Assembly: GCA_964507195.1 (NCBI GenBank)
Contig: CAZDPA010000002.1
Coordinates: 1-64,000, forward strand
Length of the DNA: 64,000 nt
Source: Solimonas sp964507195
GTDB taxonomy: Bacteria > Pseudomonadota > Gammaproteobacteria > Nevskiales > Nevskiaceae
Direction of reading: 5' to 3'
Made by a program: the position numbers and the translations under genes. The stretch's first letter is position 1; each line of letters opens with the position of its first letter. Of the stretch, positions 18,416 through 27,993 are shown piece after piece. The notes under the pieces were generated by a model. That model did no database searches and had not been told where the DNA came from. It saw nothing but the letters and a program-made list of their open reading frames with translations.

Positions 18416-18820
18416 ATGTCGACTGCACTGAGACGATCCAGAGAACCTGCTCAGACCGCGATCACGATCGACATGACTTTCCAGGCGCTAAGCACCTTGA
18501 CCCGGGCCGCTATCGCTGCAGCAATCGCCCTGGCGATCCCCGGCATGGCCTTCGCAGGCAGTCCGCCTTGGGATGAAGCCCAGCGGCCGCCGGCATCGAA
18601 CACGCTGAAATGGATTCAGGCGGGCGATGCTCCGCTACTGTTTTCCGACCTGCCTACCGATCTGTGGGATCGGCCATTTGTAGTCACCCTGACTTCAGCC
18701 CAAACCATTGTCTTCTACTCGATGGGGCCCAATGGCCTGGATGATGAGGGGCGCCGCGACGATGTTATTCCCGAGGTGCTCAATGATTACTACCGAAGGA
18801 GAAAGATCAGGCACTTCTAG
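18416..18820 (+). CDS. small secreted protein of unknown function
   Basis: 134 aa from an ATG at 18416, or 115 aa from the ATG at 18473. The latter gives a signal peptide ending in GMAFAGS. The mature part has the segment YSMGPNGLDDEGRRDDVI, which recalls the calcium-binding loop of type II secretion pseudopilins, but the pseudopilin N-terminal helix is missing. It lies 127 bp before a TPR lipoprotein on the same strand. Function unknown. Confidence 0.5.
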   Translation: MSTALRRSREPAQTAITIDMTFQALSTLTRAAIAAAIALAIPGMAFAGSPPWDEAQRPPASNTLKWIQAGDAPLLFSDLPTDLWDRPFVVTLTSAQTIVFYSMGPNGLDDEGRRDDVIPEVLNDYYRRRKIRHF

Positions 18821-18947
18821 CGATCTCCGGACAGCCCGCCCGCATCACATTCGTGCAGCCCGGATGCACAGACGCCTGCTGGTTGTGCCGCATGATCCAC
18901 GTTGCACGCCCTGTGATTTGACCCAGAAAGAAGGTGAGGCAAGATAG

Positions 18948-20051
18948 ATGATGACTCGGTTGCTCTTCGCGACAGCGCTGGGTTGCATGCTCGGTGCGTG
19001 CGCCAGCACCGGCAGGGTCTACGCGCCCGTGTTGGATGAATGTCGCGGCTACCTGTCGCGAGGACAGTACGAAGAAGCCGCGCGCTCCTGCGATGCAGGC
19101 TTCGCGGAGATCGAGCGGGACGCAGGCGCACAGCAGGCGAACGCGCATCGGCTGGTTGATCTGGCTTCCAGCGCGATCCGGTTCGGTGATTATCGGATTG
19201 CCGAAAAGGCCGCAGGATTGGCTGCTCCCCACGATCGGAATGCGCTCGCGGTCCTCGCCGTCGCGCAGACCAGGCTGGGTGACTACGACGCCGCGATTGC
19301 ACGCGGAGCTGAATACCTTAAGCACAACGGGACCGAAGCGCCGATGGCGCTGGATGCGATATCCGCGATGGGCACTGCGCAGGCGACGCTCGGCCACCTG
19401 GACGAAGCGCGGCAGATGGTGAAAGCCGCCAACCGGGTTGCAGCCGCTGAGCTCGATAGTTTTTCCACGGTCAGCGCCAATTCCCTGGAGGCTTCAGTCC
19501 TGTGGCTCGCGGGCGAGAAAAAGGCCAGCGGAGACTTGGCCAGCCGAGCGCTTGCCCTGGCCATTCAGTCCGGCCTCGATACGTCGGCGCTGCTCAGCAA
19601 TGTCGCCAGGCTGAGATTCGAGGAGGCGAAGTATGACGAGGCGCGCGCGCTGCTCGAGAAATCGCTGGGTGTAGCGCACCTGCAACTCTGGCCTGGACAC
19701 CCTGATTACGCGAGGACGATGAATGACCTCGGACTTCTGGATTACATGGCGGGTCGCACCGAAGATGCGGAGACCAAGTACTTGCTGGCGCTCAAAGTCC
19801 GGAAGCAACGGCTGGGTCCGACGCACACTTCGGTAGCCCAGACCTTGAACAATCTCGGCGCGCTCTATCACCGCCTCGGCGATCTCGATCAGGCGGCGGC
19901 ACTCTACGAGAAGGCGCTCGATATCAACTTTGCAGTGCTCGGCAGAAGCCACCGACGAACGCAACTGCTATTCGCCAATCTGGAAATGCTCGCCAAGGAT
20001 CGACGTCACAGCACTGTTCCGCGCCGCGAGCCGAGTATTGATGGTCCTTGA
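18948..20051 (+). CDS. TPR-repeat lipoprotein
   Basis: 367 aa. The N-terminus MMTRLLFATALGCMLGACAS is a lipoprotein signal with lipobox LGAC, so it should be lipidated and face the periplasm or outer membrane. Helical TPR-like repeats fill the rest; the clearest are near residues 260-330 (TMNDLGLLDYMAGRTEDAE and TLNNLGALYHRLGDLDQAA). It probably scaffolds protein contacts; partners unknown. Confidence 0.82.
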   Translation: MMTRLLFATALGCMLGACASTGRVYAPVLDECRGYLSRGQYEEAARSCDAGFAEIERDAGAQQANAHRLVDLASSAIRFGDYRIAEKAAGLAAPHDRNALAVLAVAQTRLGDYDAAIARGAEYLKHNGTEAPMALDAISAMGTAQATLGHLDEARQMVKAANRVAAAELDSFSTVSANSLEASVLWLAGEKKASGDLASRALALAIQSGLDTSALLSNVARLRFEEAKYDEARALLEKSLGVAHLQLWPGHPDYARTMNDLGLLDYMAGRTEDAETKYLLALKVRKQRLGPTHTSVAQTLNNLGALYHRLGDLDQAAALYEKALDINFAVLGRSHRRTQLLFANLEMLAKDRRHSTVPRREPSIDGP

Positions 20052-20157
20052 GGAGGGCGTTCTTGGGCCGGATGACTGGCCACTTTCACGAATTTGGCAT
20101 TCACGCCAATGCATGAATTGGCCGATACTACGCGCCCCCGCTTACTCAATTGCCGCC

Positions 20158-20616
20158 ATGTCCGATATTGCCGCAGCGTTCAAAAGTGAAATCATTCGCC
20201 TGTCCAAGAAGGTCATTCGCGAACATCTGAACCCTCTCAAGTCCGCGAGCTTGGCGCAGCGCAGACAACTTGCGGATCTCCGAGATCAGGTTGCTGCACT
20301 CAAGAAGGAAGTTGCTTATCTCAGTCGAGCTGCCAAGTCTGCTCCTGCGAAAGCGAATTCTCAGGTCGACAAGGCAAACCTTCGTTTTGTCGCTAAGGGC
20401 TTTAAAGCTCATCGCGCACGGCTTGGCCTGAGCGCAGAAGACGTTGCGCTTATCTTGGGCGTCAGCGGTCAGACTGTATTCAATTGGGAAAAGGGAAGCA
20501 CAAAGCCCCGTGCTGATCAGCTCCCTGCGATTTCGGCACTGCGGAACATGGGTAAGCGTGAAGTCGCCGCGCGACTTGAGGAAATCGCATCCCCTCGAAA
20601 AGCCAAGAAGGCGTAA
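20158..20616 (+). CDS. XRE-like helix-turn-helix protein
   Basis: 152 aa starting at 20158 (MSDIAAAFKSEI). The N-terminal half is a lysine/alanine-rich coiled coil (RRQLADLRDQVAALKKEV). The C-terminal half is an XRE-type helix-turn-helix (LGLSAEDVALILGVSGQT, then VFNWEKGSTKPRADQ). The frame is open 228 bp further upstream, but that stretch overlaps the TPR gene and is not protein-like. DNA-binding regulator, target unknown; it borders the accessory region. Confidence 0.8.
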   Translation: MSDIAAAFKSEIIRLSKKVIREHLNPLKSASLAQRRQLADLRDQVAALKKEVAYLSRAAKSAPAKANSQVDKANLRFVAKGFKAHRARLGLSAEDVALILGVSGQTVFNWEKGSTKPRADQLPAISALRNMGKREVAARLEEIASPRKAKKA

Positions 20617-21206
20617 CGCAGCGTATTTTCGGGCTGGGGCAGGCGTCGCGAGAAACTCAAGCTGTTGGCGCTCGTCAGAGAAGGACCATTTGAGGGCGAT
20701 TCTGCGCGGAGTCCGGTGACCAGATGGGGTGCGACAAAGTCACTGGATCAATGCGGACTTTCATCGAAACTGATGGTCAGTCTTTCGACAAGCGCGCTGG
20801 TCAATCTGGTGCTAGCAGCAACACCCTGAGGGAACGCGGCCCTATCCAAAGGCAGGGGCACAGCGCGAGCATTTGTTGGGCACTTCAATTCAGATGTTGG
20901 CGAGTGCCCAAATCTGGCCAACACTCAAAATGGCTTCTACCTCAGGCCATCAAAAACCAAAAGAGCCCGGCCGAGGCAATGCCCGACCAAGCTCCAAGTT
21001 GTTGATCGGCTTCGGAAGACGATTCTGAATGATGATTTTATAGAGCCCTATTTTGTCCAAAATTGTGCTTTATACCTTGTTTTTGCCTAGTATATCCAAA
21101 AACTTTAGCCGACGCCATCGCAAAATAGCGTCTCAAAATGTACTTCTGTTTTTGTCCTAATTCATATGTCATAGTATGCCCATCGCGCCTCAAACGGCCT
21201 TGGGCA
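20617..21206. other. A+T-rich non-coding stretch upstream of the giant recombinase
   Basis: 590 bp with no supported gene. From about 21,020 it becomes clearly A+T-rich and holds the palindrome ATTTTGTCCAAAAT (21,050-21,063) and a related TTTTTGTCC about 100 bp on. It is the likely promoter and possibly the end region of an integrated element. Confidence 0.45.
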
Positions 21207-24200
21207 ATGACCCTCAACACGACAGGCTCACCCTCAATTGAAGCGACGGCTGAGCACTTTAGCCAGACCATTGCCGACGTCCCGGGTCGGGCCGATATTG
21301 CCGCCCTGTCGCGTTGGCTGAAAGTCGGAAACCAACAGCATCTCGAACGCGCCTGCCACCGGCTGATTCAATGCTCGAGGCTGGCGCCATGGCTGATCCA
21401 GGTTATCGCCAGAAGCGCCCCCTCCGCTGACGTAGAGCGAGGACTTCGGATGCTCGCCAAGGATGGGCGCGTCGCGAGCTTCCGCGGTTCAACCGAGCAG
21501 TTTTCCGTTCTGACTGCCCTGCTGGGCCCCTCGGCCCGGCCGTCGCTAGCCCCGTTGGCGCCGCTGCGCGCAGCGCTGATCAGCGGGCTGGTGCTCAGCC
21601 GGAATCAGGAACAGCCGATAGCTGACAGCCATATCGAATCCCTGGCATCGGCGATTCGAGGAATCGAAGATAGGACCGGGCATCCTCTTAGGCGCGCCCT
21701 TTTGTCTCTCGGTGGTGTGCCTGTTCCGTCCCAGCTCGCAGATGCTCTGACTTTCTCCGAGGACTCCCCTGAACAGTTTCGAGAGAGTTGGGAGCGCGCC
21801 TGGAGCCCTTGGCTCCGCGGTCTGACCAGCTTTCTGACAGCCGGCGAATCCGATCCGCCGGCTCAGACACACAGCGAGGATGAAGAATCTGATCCATCTG
21901 AACCCGAGGTCCGGATCATTACCGCACCCCTGGAAGGCGGGGACCCGGGGTTTTCAGATGAACCAGATGATGAGCACGCGCCTTGGGTGAGCTTTGCTCA
22001 GCCCAAGCCTGGTCCGTCGAACCTCGTACCGAGTTTGCGCTCCGCGGAAATCCAGTACGCCCATCAGCGGATTCTTCAAGGTAACAGCCATCTACTCACC
22101 GAGCACATTGAGGCACTCACCAGAGCGGAGTTCGGACTGGTCGTTAGGCAGCTTCTGAAGATCTCGGCAGACACAGCTGAGCCGCTCCCTCGGCGGCAAC
22201 GTGCCATTGTCACCTTGCTCATAGGCGCTACTGGCCGCGCCGCAAAGCGCATTTGCGAGGCGGACATCGGACTCACCAGCACCGGAAGAGTATCGCGACT
22301 CACCATCAATCTGGCTCGCGGAGGGATTGACGAGCCAGTCCTCGATGTGGGAACCCGTCGGCCGGAGGGACGGGCGAAAAAGCACTTCGAGGCCGCCGAC
22401 GATCAACTGTTTCTGCCGCTGAATGGAGACGTCGTTAAAAGCCTTCGGTCCATTCTTCAGCAGCAGCCGGTCGCGCGATTGCAGGACTGGTTCGGAGCCG
22501 CCTCTGCAGAAGCGGAAGTCGACGGCTTCCTCAAGAGCCTTGAGGAAATTCCTGAGCCAAGTCGAAATCAAGCACGCCTGCGCCGGTGGCTATCGACTGC
22601 GGTCCAAGAAGCCGGACTTGATCTGCCTTCCACGATGTTGATCGTCGGCGACACGCTGGGGAGGTCCACCTCCCCGCTTCACTACTATGCACCCAAGCTC
22701 AAGAACCTCTACGAGATCCACCGCCGTGCGCTTTTCGATGTGCTACCCGTTCCGGAGATTTCGCCCCCGGGCAGTCAGCGTATCGGGAAAGCTAACGTAC
22801 TAAAGCTGATTGACGCACGGGCAGGCATAAGCCAAGTGTGCAACAGCCTCAATCTATCGACCACCGCAGAGGAAGCTGCAGATCCGGTACGGGCTACGCA
22901 GATACACAATCGCCTAGCGATGTATCTGATGCTCTATATCTGTCTGATCACCGGCCATCGACCGCACAAGGCGCTCTTTCGACTGAAGCGATATTCGTTT
23001 GATATCCACTATGGCTTCGCACTGCTAGACGATAAGCGGATCGATGCCGCCCACCGCAATCGGCTCACCGTCCTAACGGCCAACCTGTGCACACAGCTGG
23101 AAGCGTTCTTTCAGCACCTGCTCGCGCTTAAGGTGCAGCACTGGATCACGCCAAGGGTGGCCGCCAAGATCGAAGCCATCTTGGACGGCAACGCACCTCT
23201 CCTGTGTTTCTTTGACGTTGAGAATGAATTGGTCAGGGGTACACCCGACCACTGGAAGCAAATGTGGCCCGAGGCTTGGGAGAACGTGCAGCACAATTGG
23301 TACCGGGCATACCTTGCTACGCACCTGCGCGAGTTAGGGGTCGACGGGACCAGCGCTGCTGCTCACCTCGGACATCTCGAGGCCGCGGGCTATCCATGGA
23401 ATTCAGACTCCGTGTTGATTCCAATCGACCTCACGACCAGTGTTCAGCCGGCGTTGGAACACATCGAGCAATCGCTGGGTTTCAAGATTCGCCGGGGATT
23501 CGCCGCACTTTGCAGCACGCCGCCATCGATACCGCCGCTGCAGGATTGGTCACGGCTATTGGCTGAACACCAAAAGCAGGAACGTGCCCATGCCCAGGAA
23601 GAAGCGCGGGTCCGCAAGGCCAGCTTCCGCCGAGTCAAAAACAGGGCACGCGACTGGATTGAGACTACGCTGACGGCCGTCGCGCCGGACTTGCTAAACG
23701 TCATCTGGAACAAACGTCGCCAGTCGGTGAACGGACAGCCCTTACCTCCTCCGTCAGTGCTCCGTGTCACACCGGAAACAAGGGAATTGATCCTCGGCAA
23801 AATCTCTGACGATCTCGAGAGCCAGCCGATTCTACGCATTGCCGTGCACAACGCCCTGTGCCGCTCGATGCGCCACGCCATGCGAAGCGGCAAGCTCAGC
23901 GGTGACGACATCGGGCTGATAATCGCGGCCTCAGCCACTGAACTGGCGCCGTTCCTGGCCCACAACCAAGGGCTGGCCACTATTCAGTTAGGGTTGCTGC
24001 GGGATCGCCTGCAAGAGAAGCAATCTCCGAGTAGACCGATACCCTCCGAGATCCGCAGGACATTGGCTCTTGTGCTCTTTGGCGGGTTTACCGACCCAGA
24101 ACTCATCCTCCAGCTGGCCTGCGCATCAACGCAGAGCATTACGGCAACGCACCGTCACGATGGCATGCTGGTGACGATCGACGGATTGCGCGGCGGCCCT

Positions 24201-26531
24201 GTCGGGTTGCGAGATCATTGTGCGCTCGCGTTCTTGGAAGCACCGAATGCCCACCCGCTCACGTTGCCGAACGCGGCAGCTCTGAGCCGAGCGCTGTATC
24301 AGTATTTGCCTTCTGACCTCGCCGGCTCATCTCACGAACTGCTTGAACGGCTTTGCTCAACGGTAGCAGCTGCCCGGCGAGTAGAGGCGTCAGGCCTCGC
24401 GCGAGTAATGCATTCCCACCATGGGTGCATAGACGCGAGTTCAGGAATGCAGAGCGCATTCCTGCATGGCGAGCCAGCACCAGACCCGATGCTTCCGGCA
24501 GCAGATTTAGTCGATAGCTGGAACGATGAGGAGGGCGACACGACAGAGGTGTTTCGGGATCGCGCAGTCGCGGGCGACTTGAGGGCTTACAAGAGACTGA
24601 CGTCATTGACCAACGATCCTCAGACATATCTAGATGGACCGGCGCGTCCAGATAACCCAGTGAAAAAGAAGGTGCACTCAGTTAGTCCCGCAGCACTTGT
24701 CCGTGCGCTCGACAAGTTCATAGCGTGCGAACCGCAGCAGCTGACCGTTGTCCGCGCATTAGCGATGTTCGCGAAAGACATGCTTGCGCCGACTACACCG
24801 GGCGGTCGCGCCCTCAAACCCAGCACTGTCAGGACCTACGTATCGTCGTTCGGTCGACAGCTGGTCGAACAGTTTTCCGGCAAGGACCTCGACGATCTAG
24901 ACGAAGACGAATTCATAGAGGTGTACGAGACCATCGCCAACCGGGACATTGAATCGATCTCGCGATGCAGGGCTCAGCTCCGCGACTTTCATGATTTCCT
25001 GGTTCGCGATTTTGGGATCGACCCCATTGCCGATGGCGCCCTGGACCTCCCATACACCTCCCAGACCGACAATCGCGCCGCGCACCTCGTGACAGAAGGT
25101 GACTACGAACGGGCCCTTGCTTGGTTCATGAGTCAGTTGGCTGTGACCGAGAAATCCAGCGACGTCCGTCTGTCGGCATGGCGGCGACGCTGTCACGCAG
25201 CGGCGTGCGTTTTGATTCTGTTGTATCGATCCGGCTCACGCATTTCGGAAGTTGCGTGGCTGAAACACCAGGACCTGCTCTCGATTGAAGGCCTCACGCT
25301 ACTCTTTATCAAGCCATCGCGCTTTAGGAGACTGAAGACAGCCGCAGCCCGTAGGCTGCTGAATCTCAGCACCAAGCTCTCGTCTTCCGAGCGCGACATA
25401 TTGACCGGATGGATCTCCAACGAAGTTCTTCGGCATGGAGACTCTTTTTCCCGATCGACGCTGCTGTTTCCAAGTCTGGAAAGTCCAAACGCAGGGATCG
25501 GCAGCGGCCCTTTCAGAGTGCTGGTGAAGCTCGCCTTTGCTCAGACAGGCCGCAATATTTGGCCACATCAACTGCGCCACAGCGATATTTCACAAGGCCT
25601 CAGGCTTGTCTCTGCAACGGCGGTCGACCGGGAGCAGTACTCTTCCGCTCGCGTTCTGCGCTTTGCAAAGCAGTTCAAAGCCCGGGTTGGCCACGCCTGG
25701 TTGACGACGTCCGCGCGGAACTACTTTCATCTGTCGTGGCTCTTCAGATTCACGCCCCTCGAGGTATCGGCGCGGGCCGACTCGCGCGGCTCACTTGCGG
25801 CGCTTACGGGCCGCTCGATAGCCACTGTCGACAAAATTCGTCAGCGCGCAAGAACGGAAGCTTACGCTCCGACGCGAACTCCCTGGGCGTCCGCTTTGTA
25901 CCGGACATCGTTGCCAGTCCGAAGAAGTCCTACTTTGCACCGTCATGGAAAGGGAGCGATGTCCGACGCGGAAGCCATCTCAAAGCCTTTCACCGCACAA
26001 CACCTTTCCCAACTGCTCTGGGAAACCACGGATGCCCGGCCTTTACCCGTACTTGCGGTGAGCTTTGGACTAAGCACGTCGATGATTGAACTCATCGACA
26101 AGGAATGCAGCGCGCTCTACGACCGGTGCGGGTATCGACTTATTGCGCTGCGCGGACAGAAGGGACACGTGGCTAAAGACGACAGGCCCAGGTTATTCAG
26201 CGGGTCGAAATTGGATTGCCTTTTGCAGCCAATGCCGCCGCCGCAAGCTCGAACTCTGGGCGACTTATTCCAGCGGTGCTATACGAACACCCATGCCCGG
26301 ACAAACGTGATGCGCGGATTGGAACAGGATATTAGGAATCTCCGTACGCACCTGATCTTGGCGAGCGTGCCTGTCGGTGTGATTCACATCGCTCTGGAAT
26401 CGGAGGGAAAGGCAGCCCTGCGAGTCGACGACTCGCAGGGCTTTAGGTTTCTTGCTGGATCCTTGGCAACGCTCGCTGTTTGGTCCGCGCTGACTGAAGT
26501 TCCGTCACTCAGTAAATTGAGCCGCGTCTGA
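21207..26531 (+). CDS. giant protein with two tyrosine-recombinase-like regions
   Basis: About 1,774 aa, four to five times a normal integrase. The C-terminal third holds an apparently complete tyrosine-recombinase site: Arg near residue 1344 (GSRISEVAWL), Lys/Arg strand FIKPSRFRRL, HQLRHS near 1453, and GHAWLTTSARNYFH with the nucleophile Tyr near 1506. A second region near 570-760 looks like a degenerate copy: TGHRPHKALFRL, DDKR, THLRELG and LGHLEAAGY, but without a well-placed Tyr. A SAM-like core-binding segment precedes the C-terminal copy. About 270 further residues follow. The ATG at 21207 is preferred over 21138, without a strong ribosome site. It is convergent with an orphan gene 16 bp away. 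Probably the recombinase of an integrated element. Confidence 0.82.
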   Translation: MTLNTTGSPSIEATAEHFSQTIADVPGRADIAALSRWLKVGNQQHLERACHRLIQCSRLAPWLIQVIARSAPSADVERGLRMLAKDGRVASFRGSTEQFSVLTALLGPSARPSLAPLAPLRAALISGLVLSRNQEQPIADSHIESLASAIRGIEDRTGHPLRRALLSLGGVPVPSQLADALTFSEDSPEQFRESWERAWSPWLRGLTSFLTAGESDPPAQTHSEDEESDPSEPEVRIITAPLEGGDPGFSDEPDDEHAPWVSFAQPKPGPSNLVPSLRSAEIQYAHQRILQGNSHLLTEHIEALTRAEFGLVVRQLLKISADTAEPLPRRQRAIVTLLIGATGRAAKRICEADIGLTSTGRVSRLTINLARGGIDEPVLDVGTRRPEGRAKKHFEAADDQLFLPLNGDVVKSLRSILQQQPVARLQDWFGAASAEAEVDGFLKSLEEIPEPSRNQARLRRWLSTAVQEAGLDLPSTMLIVGDTLGRSTSPLHYYAPKLKNLYEIHRRALFDVLPVPEISPPGSQRIGKANVLKLIDARAGISQVCNSLNLSTTAEEAADPVRATQIHNRLAMYLMLYICLITGHRPHKALFRLKRYSFDIHYGFALLDDKRIDAAHRNRLTVLTANLCTQLEAFFQHLLALKVQHWITPRVAAKIEAILDGNAPLLCFFDVENELVRGTPDHWKQMWPEAWENVQHNWYRAYLATHLRELGVDGTSAAAHLGHLEAAGYPWNSDSVLIPIDLTTSVQPALEHIEQSLGFKIRRGFAALCSTPPSIPPLQDWSRLLAEHQKQERAHAQEEARVRKASFRRVKNRARDWIETTLTAVAPDLLNVIWNKRRQSVNGQPLPPPSVLRVTPETRELILGKISDDLESQPILRIAVHNALCRSMRHAMRSGKLSGDDIGLIIAASATELAPFLAHNQGLATIQLGLLRDRLQEKQSPSRPIPSEIRRTLALVLFGGFTDPELILQLACASTQSITATHRHDGMLVTIDGLRGGPVGLRDHCALAFLEAPNAHPLTLPNAAALSRALYQYLPSDLAGSSHELLERLCSTVAAARRVEASGLARVMHSHHGCIDASSGMQSAFLHGEPAPDPMLPAADLVDSWNDEEGDTTEVFRDRAVAGDLRAYKRLTSLTNDPQTYLDGPARPDNPVKKKVHSVSPAALVRALDKFIACEPQQLTVVRALAMFAKDMLAPTTPGGRALKPSTVRTYVSSFGRQLVEQFSGKDLDDLDEDEFIEVYETIANRDIESISRCRAQLRDFHDFLVRDFGIDPIADGALDLPYTSQTDNRAAHLVTEGDYERALAWFMSQLAVTEKSSDVRLSAWRRRCHAAACVLILLYRSGSRISEVAWLKHQDLLSIEGLTLLFIKPSRFRRLKTAAARRLLNLSTKLSSSERDILTGWISNEVLRHGDSFSRSTLLFPSLESPNAGIGSGPFRVLVKLAFAQTGRNIWPHQLRHSDISQGLRLVSATAVDREQYSSARVLRFAKQFKARVGHAWLTTSARNYFHLSWLFRFTPLEVSARADSRGSLAALTGRSIATVDKIRQRARTEAYAPTRTPWASALYRTSLPVRRSPTLHRHGKGAMSDAEAISKPFTAQHLSQLLWETTDARPLPVLAVSFGLSTSMIELIDKECSALYDRCGYRLIALRGQKGHVAKDDRPRLFSGSKLDCLLQPMPPPQARTLGDLFQRCYTNTHARTNVMRGLEQDIRNLRTHLILASVPVGVIHIALESEGKAALRVDDSQGFRFLAGSLATLAVWSALTEVPSLSKLSRV
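26414..26442. repeat. perfect 14-bp-arm palindrome inside the recombinase 3' end
   Basis: Left arm 26,414-26,427 and right arm 26,429-26,442 are perfect reverse complements separated by a single A, followed by TT. It lies in frame, about 90 bp before the recombinase stop. It could be a transcription-slowing hairpin or a recombinase binding site. Confidence 0.7.
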
Positions 26532-26547
26532 ACCATTAATGCGCAGA

Positions 26548-27255
26548 CTATTCTTCGTCGATCTCGTCGACGAGGTCATATTCTGAGATGCGAACGTCAC
26601 CGCGCTTCTTGACGATCGCCACAAGAGTGGTGCCCTCGCGATTCTTGTCGACTTCACCGGCAAAGACGCGCGCACCGCTCTCAAGAATGTAAAAGACTCC
26701 GAAAAGATCCGTGTAGACGATACGCTCCGAAATCTTCTTCTCCTTCGGGTTCTTCTGCCCCTTGACAATGTGCAAGAGGTCACGGGTGACCCCTGGAATC
26801 TTCGGCAAACCCGATGCGGTCGTAACCTCTGCCTTCTCCTGCGCGTCAACCAAACCAATAATCGCCTTCTGATGAGGTTTGGGGATACTGTTGAGGGGGT
26901 CACCCTTAAGAAGGGCGTCCGCGCTACGACTCAGATCCTCAACAGTACGCTTCGCCGCATCCTGCAGATCAGCGCCGACCAGATCGGACTGCGCATCGGT
27001 CGTGAGCTTGGAAAAGCCATTAATCGAGATGCTGCCGGCGCTGAAAGTCAGCTTTCCGGTAGACAGCCCGTGCGCACCGGCCTCCGCCTTCAGGCTCGCG
27101 GCAAGATTCAACGCAGCTTCAGCAAGCTCTACCGGAACATCGATGCCTTCTGGCCCCATCACGATCTTCGGTGATTTCAGCAGAAGAAGAGCCTGAGAAG
27201 CGACGACCTGAGCGTCATGCTCCTTACTCGGAAAAACTTTCGAATGATTGCCCAT
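26548..27255 (-). CDS. orphan protein associated with the giant recombinase
   Basis: 235 aa starting at 27255, with AGGAG about 8 bp upstream. It begins MGNHSKVFPSKEHDAQVVAS, has an alanine-rich amphipathic middle, and ends in a beta-rich region (IVYTDLFGVFYILESG) and an acidic tail (EYDLVDEIDEE). No signal peptide, membrane helix or known motif was recognised. Convergent with the recombinase and preceded by the long inverted repeat at 27,329-27,394, it may be cargo or a regulator of the same element. Confidence 0.72.
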   Translation of the reverse strand: MGNHSKVFPSKEHDAQVVASQALLLLKSPKIVMGPEGIDVPVELAEAALNLAASLKAEAGAHGLSTGKLTFSAGSISINGFSKLTTDAQSDLVGADLQDAAKRTVEDLSRSADALLKGDPLNSIPKPHQKAIIGLVDAQEKAEVTTASGLPKIPGVTRDLLHIVKGQKNPKEKKISERIVYTDLFGVFYILESGARVFAGEVDKNREGTTLVAIVKKRGDVRISEYDLVDEIDEE

Positions 27256-27993
27256 GATGTGTCTCCTAAACTGTGGTCGGGACCCGCAGTTCCGAGTTAA
27301 GCACCCCTGGGAGCCATGCCACCCCTCAATACCCCGGTGCTGGCATAGGGGTTTGAGTACCGGTACCTAAACCCCTATGCCAGCACCGGGGTATCGCAAC
27401 CTAGTTCAGACTGCTTGAGGTACTGGCAAATCCGATAGAGCGAATCGGCAAGGGCTATTCAGGTCGAGTTTACGATCTTGCTGCCGAGCAGCACCCCTGT
27501 TCGGTTCGGTGCGCACTTGGGGTATCGCTACATCCGCTTGGTGGGCCGCTATGGTCAGAGCCACGACGTCTCACTACGAAGTGCCGAACCCCCCGAGCGC
27601 ACGGCGATTTCTAGACCAAATGCCCGCGACGAGATCCGCTTTGGCATGGTTGATATCTAGTGCGCGTCCAAAGTCGCCACAATCGGAATCGTGTATACGA
27701 TGAAATTCACGACAGCTGCGAACAGAAACGCCGCGGCGAGGCCTGCAACGCTTCTCGCCGGACGCCGGCTAGTGCGGAGATGATAGATAGCCAGTGCCTC
27801 TTCGAACGTTGCTACTTCGATTCCCCAAAGGAGCTCAGCGTCACTGTCAATCAGTCCTTTACTCCGATGATCGGCCTCCGACTATGCTGAGTAATGTCCG
27901 GTTTGCGCAGGGCCGTGTCGGTACGCCCGGTATATTGTCGACGGCATTGTTCTTCCTGAGCTCGACAGGTCCGCACTGTGGGGCATAGTCATC
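27256..27993. other. gene-poor stretch between orphan gene and Fic gene
   Basis: 738 bp. Apart from the long inverted repeat near its left end it holds only short open frames without protein character. It could carry decayed remnants of an element; nothing recognisable was found. Confidence 0.45.
27329..27394. repeat. long perfect inverted repeat (26-bp arms, 14-bp centre)
   Basis: Arms 27,329-27,354 and 27,369-27,394 match perfectly as reverse complements. The 14-bp centre itself contains the palindrome GTACCGGTAC. It lies 74 bp upstream of the orphan gene start. Candidate recombination site, replication or transfer hairpin, or an operator. No T-run follows, so a simple terminator is less likely. 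Confidence 0.85.

Noticed and set aside
27478..27890. Short open frames as genes
   Set aside because: No ribosome sites, no protein-like composition, overlapping in several frames.
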